Below are positions 32,352 to 36,941 of a stretch of 36,941 nt of DNA, in pieces. The notes beneath the pieces are model-generated. The model had not been told where the DNA came from and did no database searches. It was given only the letters and a program-made list of their open reading frames with translations. The DNA is taken from the NCBI GenBank assembly GCA_934133175.1, contig CAKPAX010000014.1, forward strand, positions 1 to 36,941, given 5' to 3'. Source of the DNA: an uncultured Clostridia bacterium. GTDB taxonomy: Bacteria > Bacillota > Clostridia > TANB77 > CAG-508. Within the stretch, counting starts at the first letter, position 1. The number at the start of each line of letters is the position of its first letter. A program made the translations under genes and the position numbers.

Positions 32352-33038
32352 TTATTTTTGATTAATGAAAAGTCCTGGTCCCATTGTTTTAGAAACAGAT
32401 ACGCTTCTAATATATTGCCCTTTAGCAGCTGCTGGTTTAGCTTTTATAATAGCGTTTATAACTGTATCATAGTTTTCTAATAATTTATCTGCACCAAATG
32501 ATACTTTTCCAAATCCTAAGTGAATAATGTTTGTTTTATCTAATCTATATTCAACTTTTCCTGATTTTATTTCGTTTATAGCTTTTGTAACATCCATTGT
32601 TACTGTTCCTGATTTTGGGTTTGGCATTAAACCTTTTGGTCCTAATACTTTACCTAATCTACCAACAACACCCATCATATCTGGAGTTGCAACTATAACA
32701 TCATAATCAAACCAATTTTCATTTTGAATTTTTGGTATTAATTCTTCTGCTCCAACAAAATCAGCTCCTGCTTTTTGAGCTTCATCTGCTTTTGGTCCTT
32801 TAGCAAAAACTAAAACTTTTTGTGTTTTACCTGTACCATTAGGAAGTACTACTGTACCTCTAACTTGTTGATCAGCATGTTTTGAATCAACACCTAATTT
32901 AACATGTAATTCAACTGTTTCATCAAATTTTGCTTTTGGCATTTTTTCTATTAAATCTAAAGCTTCTTTAATATCGTATTCTTTATCTTTTTCTACTAAT
33001 TTTAAACTTTCATCATATTTTTTTGATAATTTTTTCAT
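32352..33038 (-). CDS. rplA: 50S ribosomal protein L1
   Basis: Forms the L1 stalk at the E site. It contains VELHVKLGVDSKHADQQVRGTVVLPNGTGK, and the signature region DMMGVVGRLGKVLGPKGLMPNPKSGTV; 228 residues. GGGAGG precedes the ATG. Between rplK and the L10 leader. Confidence 0.98.
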   Translation of the reverse strand: MKKLSKKYDESLKLVEKDKEYDIKEALDLIEKMPKAKFDETVELHVKLGVDSKHADQQVRGTVVLPNGTGKTQKVLVFAKGPKADEAQKAGADFVGAEELIPKIQNENWFDYDVIVATPDMMGVVGRLGKVLGPKGLMPNPKSGTVTMDVTKAINEIKSGKVEYRLDKTNIIHLGFGKVSFGADKLLENYDTVINAIIKAKPAAAKGQYIRSVSVSKTMGPGLFINQK

Positions 33039-33099
33039 TCTTTTACCTCCCTTGGTTTTAACGAGATTTTATCTTTTATCTCTCCCAATATTATTTAAA

Positions 33100-33528
33100 T
33101 TAATCTATAACCACTACACCCATTGATCTAGCAGTTCCTTCTACCATACTCATAGCAGTTTCTAATGAAGCAGCATTTAAGTCTGGCATTTTTTGTTCTG
33201 CAATTGCTTTAACTTGTTCTTTTGTTATTTTAGCAACTTTATCTTTATTTGGTTTTCCTGAACCTTTTTCAATTTTTATTGCTTTTTTAATTAATACAGC
33301 AACAGGTGGTACTTTTGTTATAAATTCAAAAGATTTATCTTTGTATACTGTAATAACAACTGGTATTATCATTCCAGGTTGATTTGCAGTTCTGTCATTG
33401 AATTCTTTAACAAATTGCATAATATTAACACCACTTGAACCTAAAGCTGGACCTACTGGTGGAGCTGGTGATGCTTTCCCTGCTTCTATTTGTAATTTAA
33501 TTATATTTGATATTTCTTTTTCTGCCAT
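33100..33528 (-). CDS. rplK: 50S ribosomal protein L11
   Basis: Binds the GTPase-associated region of 23S rRNA. KLQIEAGKASPAPPVGPALGSSGVNIMQF is the hallmark, with PPVAVLIKKA and a C-terminal SMGVVVID; 142 residues. GGAGGTGCC lies upstream. Confidence 0.98.
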   Translation of the reverse strand: MAEKEISNIIKLQIEAGKASPAPPVGPALGSSGVNIMQFVKEFNDRTANQPGMIIPVVITVYKDKSFEFITKVPPVAVLIKKAIKIEKGSGKPNKDKVAKITKEQVKAIAEQKMPDLNAASLETAMSMVEGTARSMGVVVID

Positions 33529-33559
33529 TTTAAATTGGCACCTCCTTAAATATGTTTAA

Positions 33560-34096
33560 CTAATTTACTTTTTGAACTTGTGAAAATTCTAGTTCTACTG
33601 GTGTTTCTCTACCAAACATTGAAACTAAAACTTTTACTTTATGTTTTTCTTTATTTATTTCTTGAACTGTACCTATAAAATTCTCAAATGGACCATTCAT
33701 AACTTGTACAGAATCATTTACATCATAATCTACATTTATTGGTGTGTCTTCAAATCCCATATTTCTTATTTCTTCATCAGTAAGAGGAATAGGATCTGTA
33801 CCAGAACCAACAAAACTTGTAACTCCTCTTGTATTTCTTACTATATACCAAGATTCTTCAGTTACAATCATTTTAATTAAAACATAACCTGGAAAAACTT
33901 TTTTTAGATTAGTTTTTCTTTTACCTTCTTTTATTTCTATTTGTTCTTCCATAGGAACAACAATATCAAAAAAGTAATCTTCTAACTCTCTATTTTTTAC
34001 TGTTTTTTCTAGATCAGTTTTTACTTTATTTTCGTATCCAGAATAAGTATGAACAACATACCATCTTGGAACCATGTCATAATCTTTTTGAGACAT
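33560..34096 (-). CDS. nusG: Transcription termination/antitermination factor NusG
   Basis: Links RNA polymerase with Rho and the ribosome. The NGN domain begins PRWYVVHTYSGYENKVKTDLE and contains VFPGYVLIKM, VRNTRGVTSFVG. The C-terminal KOW domain has VQVMNGPFENFIGTVQEINKEKHKVKV and ends FGRETPVELEFSQVQKV. 178 residues. It follows secE in the usual order. Confidence 0.98.
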   Translation of the reverse strand: MSQKDYDMVPRWYVVHTYSGYENKVKTDLEKTVKNRELEDYFFDIVVPMEEQIEIKEGKRKTNLKKVFPGYVLIKMIVTEESWYIVRNTRGVTSFVGSGTDPIPLTDEEIRNMGFEDTPINVDYDVNDSVQVMNGPFENFIGTVQEINKEKHKVKVLVSMFGRETPVELEFSQVQKVN

Positions 34097-34129
34097 TATC
34101 TTTAGCCTCCTTTATTTTATTGACCATAA

Positions 34130-34513
34130 TTATTGATTGTTTTCATTTGATTCATTATTAGCATTTGATTCTTCTGTTGTTTCTGTAGCATTTTCATTAC
34201 TTTCTGTATTTGTTTCTTCAGATGCTTCATTATTATTTTCTTCATCTGCAACATTGTTATCTGTAGCTGTATTATTTCCAAAATGTTCTTGAACTACAGT
34301 TTGTAATTTTGTTACTCCAGACTCATGCATGAAATTAAATGCTAAATCTAAAACAAAAACTATTAAAGCAGTTATAAGTACTATAACAACAACTACTGTT
34401 GTATTATTTACTAATTGTTTTGGTGTTGGCCAACTAACTTTTTTTAATTCTGCTTTAAAATCTTTAAAAAATTTTTTTTGTTTTTTATCTTGCTTTATTT
34501 CTTTTTTAGCCAT
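34130..34513 (-). CDS. secE: SecE with an unusual acidic C-terminal tail
   Basis: Essential small subunit of the Sec channel, partner of SecY (3136-4455). The conserved core is FFKDFKAELKKVSWPTPKQL, followed by one transmembrane segment VVVVIVLITALIVFVLDLAF. Typical single-span SecE ends soon after this. Here a further 45-50 residues rich in N, E and T follow (from about residue 80), low in complexity and strongly acidic. It is placed between rpmG and nusG as usual. Confidence 0.95.
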   Translation of the reverse strand: MAKKEIKQDKKQKKFFKDFKAELKKVSWPTPKQLVNNTTVVVVIVLITALIVFVLDLAFNFMHESGVTKLQTVVQEHFGNNTATDNNVADEENNNEASEETNTESNENATETTEESNANNESNENNQ

Positions 34514-34540
34514 TTTATATCCTCCTTAAAATAGCTTATA

Positions 34541-34705
34541 TTATTTTGTTTCTTTGTGTGTTGTATGTTTTTTACAGAATTTACAATACTTAACTATTTC
34601 TAGTCTGTCAGTATTATTTCTTTTATTTTTTGAAGTCATATAATTTCTTCTTTTACATTCTGTACATTCCAATATAATATTTTCTCTTGGTCCTTTTGCT
34701 GCCAT
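34541..34705 (-). CDS. rpmG: 50S ribosomal protein L33, zinc-binding
   Basis: 54 residues: MAAKGPRENIILECTECKRR, then NYMTSKNKRNNTDRLEIVKY and CKFCKKHTTHKETK. Two CxxC pairs (C14, C17; C41, C44) give the zinc-ribbon form. GGAGGTG at 34713-34719 precedes the ATG. First gene of the secE-nusG-rplKAJL unit. Confidence 0.95.
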   Translation of the reverse strand: MAAKGPRENIILECTECKRRNYMTSKNKRNNTDRLEIVKYCKFCKKHTTHKETK

Positions 34706-34780
34706 TTATATACACCTCCGAATTTATTAACCTTTTTTGAAACGATGTGATCGTATGTTCTAAGTTACATACGCTAGAAT

Positions 34781-34809
34781 ATTTTATCACCTTTTTATAC
34801 TTATGTCAA
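34781..34809 (-). promoter_or_regulatory. Promoter of rpmG-secE-nusG-rplKAJL
   Basis: Minus strand: TTGACA, 17 bases, TAAAAT. A CGTATGT/ACATACG hairpin (34752-34773) follows in the 5' UTR. Confidence 0.75.
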
Positions 34810-34836
34810 TGAATTTTTTATATTTTTGTAACTTTT

Positions 34837-34865
34837 TTGACATTATGTGAATTTAGAGTTATAAT
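34837..34865 (+). promoter_or_regulatory. Promoter of the C39-like peptidase gene
   Basis: TTGACA, 17 bases, TATAAT, an exact consensus promoter about 39 bp before the ATG, divergent from the rpmG promoter. Confidence 0.85.
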
Positions 34866-34903
34866 TAATATGTAACTATTTGTTTTTTATATAAGGAGGG
34901 CAT

Positions 34904-35722
34904 ATGAAATTAAATTTAAATGAATTTAATTTACCCGAAGAACAACATCGGGAAAGACAAAGGCTTCATATGGAAGCAGCAAAAACACTTAAAGAATCTA
35001 TTGAAAATTTTGATTTTTCAAAATTAGATTCTATTGAAAGTTTGGTAGAACTACCAGATGAAATACCAATGGCATCAAACCCTAAATGGGCAAATCGCCA
35101 ATTTGGTGCAGTTAGCACAGTTGAAAAATCAGCTTGTGTCGCATTTGTTTCCAAAGTCATCTTAGATTACTTTCATATTCACATATCAATGCTGGATCTT
35201 TTATCATTGATAGAAGACAAAGGCTATAGAATGTGGAAGTTATCTAAAACCAAAAAGACATTAAATTGTCCAAAAGCTGAGTATACTATCCTCAAAAAAA
35301 TTCTTGCAGATGATGCTAGAATACAGGATTGTAACACTTTAGAAGATATTTTTGATGTCTTTGGAGAGCCTGTAGGTATTGGTGGTTCTAGTTTTCTTAT
35401 AGATTCTATTTTAGAATCTATATCTTCAAAACCTATTAAGGTTTATGATGACACTAGAATTAAAACTATTGATGAATTAATTTCAAATTTATCAAAGGGA
35501 TTTCCTGTACCTATTAGGGTTCAAAATTCCATTTATCACAATGACTCTTCACGAGCAGAAGGACATTATGTTACTCTTTTTGGAGTGGCAAATGGCACTG
35601 CTGTCGTTGTTGATAGTAGTTGGGAATCTGGTATAAGATTTATGCCAGCAAAGCAGTTATTTACTGCAATGATAAAAAATAAGAACTTGATTTGTGCTTG
35701 GAATTTAGCTTGTATAAATTAA
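34904..35722 (+). CDS. C39-like (papain-fold) cysteine peptidase family protein
   Basis: 272 residues, no signal peptide or membrane segment. The segment NPKWANRQFGAVSTVEKSAC resembles the active-site region of C39-like peptidases, giving C78 as candidate nucleophile, with H221 (EGHYVTLFGV) and D237 (AVVVDSSW) in the right order and distance for a triad. Domain interior: GYRMWKLSK, EPVGIGGSSFLIDSI. No transporter or double-glycine precursor is adjacent, so it is not a bacteriocin-processing unit. AAGGAGGG precedes the ATG. The substrate is unknown. Confidence 0.65.
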   Translation: MKLNLNEFNLPEEQHRERQRLHMEAAKTLKESIENFDFSKLDSIESLVELPDEIPMASNPKWANRQFGAVSTVEKSACVAFVSKVILDYFHIHISMLDLLSLIEDKGYRMWKLSKTKKTLNCPKAEYTILKKILADDARIQDCNTLEDIFDVFGEPVGIGGSSFLIDSILESISSKPIKVYDDTRIKTIDELISNLSKGFPVPIRVQNSIYHNDSSRAEGHYVTLFGVANGTAVVVDSSWESGIRFMPAKQLFTAMIKNKNLICAWNLACIN

Positions 35723-35755
35723 TGTTCTACCAATTTTATAATGACCTAGTCCTAC

Positions 35756-35782
35756 AAAAGGAGCACTAATGTGCTCCTTTTT
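35756..35782 (+). terminator. Terminator after the C39-like gene, probably bidirectional
   Basis: AAAAGGAGCAC and GTGCTCCTTTT form an 11-bp stem with the loop TAAT, followed by T. A T-run on both strands lets it also end the convergent flavin reductase gene at 35796. Confidence 0.85.
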
Positions 35783-35795
35783 GTATATATTAAAT

Positions 35796-36359
35796 TTATT
35801 TATTTTTTTGAACAGAAAATCCAAATTTTCCAAGCTTATCTCCCATTGAGTAATATCCACCATTGCAATATGATATTAAATCACATTTTGATATATCAAA
35901 TGCGCCTTTTTCATCTATATATTTTTCATCAGCATCTATTGATAAGACTTCTGCAACAAACATATGATGACTTCCTAATTCTCTTATTTCTTTTACTTTA
36001 CATTCAATTGATACAGGACTTTCTTTTATTCTTGGACATTTAACAAATTCACATTTTTCTTTTGTTAAATTTGTTTCTTTAAATTTATCATATTGTGCAC
36101 CACTTCTTACGCCACACCAGTCTGTTGCTCTGACCAAATCTTCATTTGTTAAATTTATTACAAATTCTCCTTGTTCTTTTATTAAATTATATGAATATCT
36201 CGTTGGTCTAACAGATATATATACAAGTGCAGGATTAGTATTTAATATACCTGTCCATGCTATGGTTATAATATTAGATTTTTCCATTGTACCACATGTT
36301 ACCATTACTGCTGGTATTGGATAAATAAATGTTCCTGGTTTCCAAATTGTTTTTGACAT
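35796..36359 (-). CDS. Flavin reductase-like FMN-binding protein
   Basis: 187 residues with the split-barrel FMN-binding pattern: YPIPAVMVTCGTMEKSNIITIAWTGILNTNP, VYISVRPTRYSYNLIKEQGEFVINL, and ESPVSIECKVKEIRELGSHHMFVAEVL. Related proteins bind FMN and take part in redox reactions, often with ferredoxin- or rubredoxin-linked partners in anaerobes; the partner here is not evident. GGAGGAG is at the normal distance. Between it and 5S rRNA, 36360-36559 contains no ORF and no clear promoter beyond a TATACT. Confidence 0.8.
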   Translation of the reverse strand: MSKTIWKPGTFIYPIPAVMVTCGTMEKSNIITIAWTGILNTNPALVYISVRPTRYSYNLIKEQGEFVINLTNEDLVRATDWCGVRSGAQYDKFKETNLTKEKCEFVKCPRIKESPVSIECKVKEIRELGSHHMFVAEVLSIDADEKYIDEKGAFDISKCDLISYCNGGYYSMGDKLGKFGFSVQKNK

Positions 36360-36559
36360 TTTATCTCCTCCTTCTTATGTCTTATAGTATATCATTTATA
36401 TAAAAAAAAGAAAAGCACAAATCAAATAATTAGTAATTAATATCTGATTTCTACCTTACCTGTTTTTAATTTAAATAATAATTTTTTTATAATTAACTTA
36501 TAACTATTAGTTCTAGTCTAACAATAGGAATCAATAAGTATATTATAACAAAAAAAAAT

Positions 36560-36674
36560 CTAGCGATAACCTATTTTCCCAACAGGGTAACCCGTAAGTA
36601 TCTTCGGCACATTGGAGCTTGACTTCTGTGTTCGGTATGGGAACAGGTATTTCCTCCATGTAATCATCACTAGA
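36560..36674 (-). rRNA. rrf: 5S ribosomal RNA
   Basis: About 115 nt. It includes the conserved CCGAACACAGAAGTCAAGC and the ends CTAGTGATGATTAC/ATAACCTATTTTCCCAACAG complementary region. A run of nine T follows directly at 36551-36559, acting as terminator with the terminal stem. It follows 23S rRNA after an 80-90-bp spacer. Confidence 0.93.
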
Positions 36675-36759
36675 AAATTATTAATGTAACTATTAAAATA
36701 TATAGCACACTCAAAAATACATAGATGAATTTTTATAAACCTTTCCAATCCACTTTTGT

Positions 36760-36941
36760 GATTAAGCCCTCGATTTATTAGTATTGGTCAGCTTAATGCA
36801 TTACTACACTTACACCTCCAACCTATCAACCATATAGTCTCTATGGAATCTTACTATCTTTCGATATGGGATATCTTATCTTGGGGTGGGCTTCACACTT
36901 AGATGCTTTCAGCGTTTATCCCTTCCCTACTTAGCTACCCA
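36760..36941 (-). rRNA. rrl: 23S ribosomal RNA, 3' end only
   Basis: The minus strand carries conserved 23S 3' sequence, including GCTGAAAGCATCTAAGTGTG, AAGCCCACCCCAAGAT and the terminal GACCAATACTAATAAATCGA followed by GGGCTTAATCAC. The 5' part lies outside the window. The exact 3' end is estimated. Confidence 0.93.

Noticed and set aside
23784..35782. Shared arms AAGGAGCAC/GTGCTCCTT in the terminators at 23784 and 35756 as a dispersed element
   Set aside because: The similarity is limited to short stems; such terminator arms recur by common design, and the flanks are unrelated.
35771..36043. 90-codon plus-strand ORF after the C39-like gene
   Set aside because: Opposite the flavin reductase gene and starting inside a terminator; composition is that of an antisense shadow.
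36560..36748. 62-codon minus-strand ORF
   Set aside because: Lies inside the 5S rRNA gene and the 23S-5S spacer.

Overview
The window is strongly AT-rich DNA from a low-GC Gram-positive, most likely an anaerobic member of the Clostridia. The signs are the Firmicutes-type S10-spc-alpha order with map and adk, zinc-type S14 and L36, an L10 leader RNA, a DUF4364 protein, strong AGGAGG ribosome sites, and an oxygen-sensitive class III ribonucleotide reductase. No species can be named from the sequence alone.

Layout. (1) Positions 1-14418, minus strand: one long ribosomal-protein operon. It starts at a consensus promoter (14390-14418) and a leader of about 290 nt, then runs rpsJ, rplC, rplD, rplW, rplB, rpsS, rplV, rpsC, rplP, rpmC, rpsQ, rplN, rplX, rplE, rpsN, rpsH, rplF, rplR, rpsE, rplO, secY, adk, map, infA, rpmJ, rpsM and rpsK, which is cut by the window edge. 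rpmD (L30) is missing from its usual place; that gap is filled by a long RNA hairpin. (2) 14537-15160, plus strand: a DUF4364 winged-helix-like gene with its own promoter and terminator. (3) About 15161-23842: a decayed integrative/mobilizable element. Its mobility genes are on the plus strand (tnpV, a MobV-type relaxase, and a large serine resolvase eroded by deletions and a frameshift). Between them, on the minus strand, lies an intact-looking four-gene cargo operon: a DUF3800 protein, a 153-aa protein, a 40-aa peptide and a 1665-aa protein with a degenerate HD domain. This is the best candidate for an undescribed system. (4) 23844-26507, minus: nrdD-nrdG. (5) 26694-29734, minus: a secreted protein and a 794-aa pilin-like protein with four tandem repeats. 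(6) 29900-30363, minus: elongator tRNA-Met and a small hypothetical gene with a stem-loop between its ribosome site and ATG. (7) 30454-31149: mtnN. (8) 31181-34809, minus: rpmG-secE-nusG-rplK-rplA-rplJ-rplL with an L10 leader and a terminator directly after rplL. (9) 34837-35722, plus: a C39-like cysteine peptidase. (10) 35796-36359, minus: a flavin reductase-like protein. (11) 36560-36941, minus: 5S rRNA and the 3' end of 23S rRNA.

How it fits together. Most of the window is translation and secretion machinery placed next to an rRNA operon and read in the same direction. The usual str/rpo block (rpoB, rpoC, rpsL, rpsG, fusA, tuf), which in many Firmicutes lies between rplL and rpsJ, is absent; other genes fill that interval. 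The accessory region sits between the S10 operon and nrdDG. Several ribosomal-protein starts are non-ATG (infA, rpsH and rplJ use TTG; rplV uses GTG), supported by ribosome-site position.
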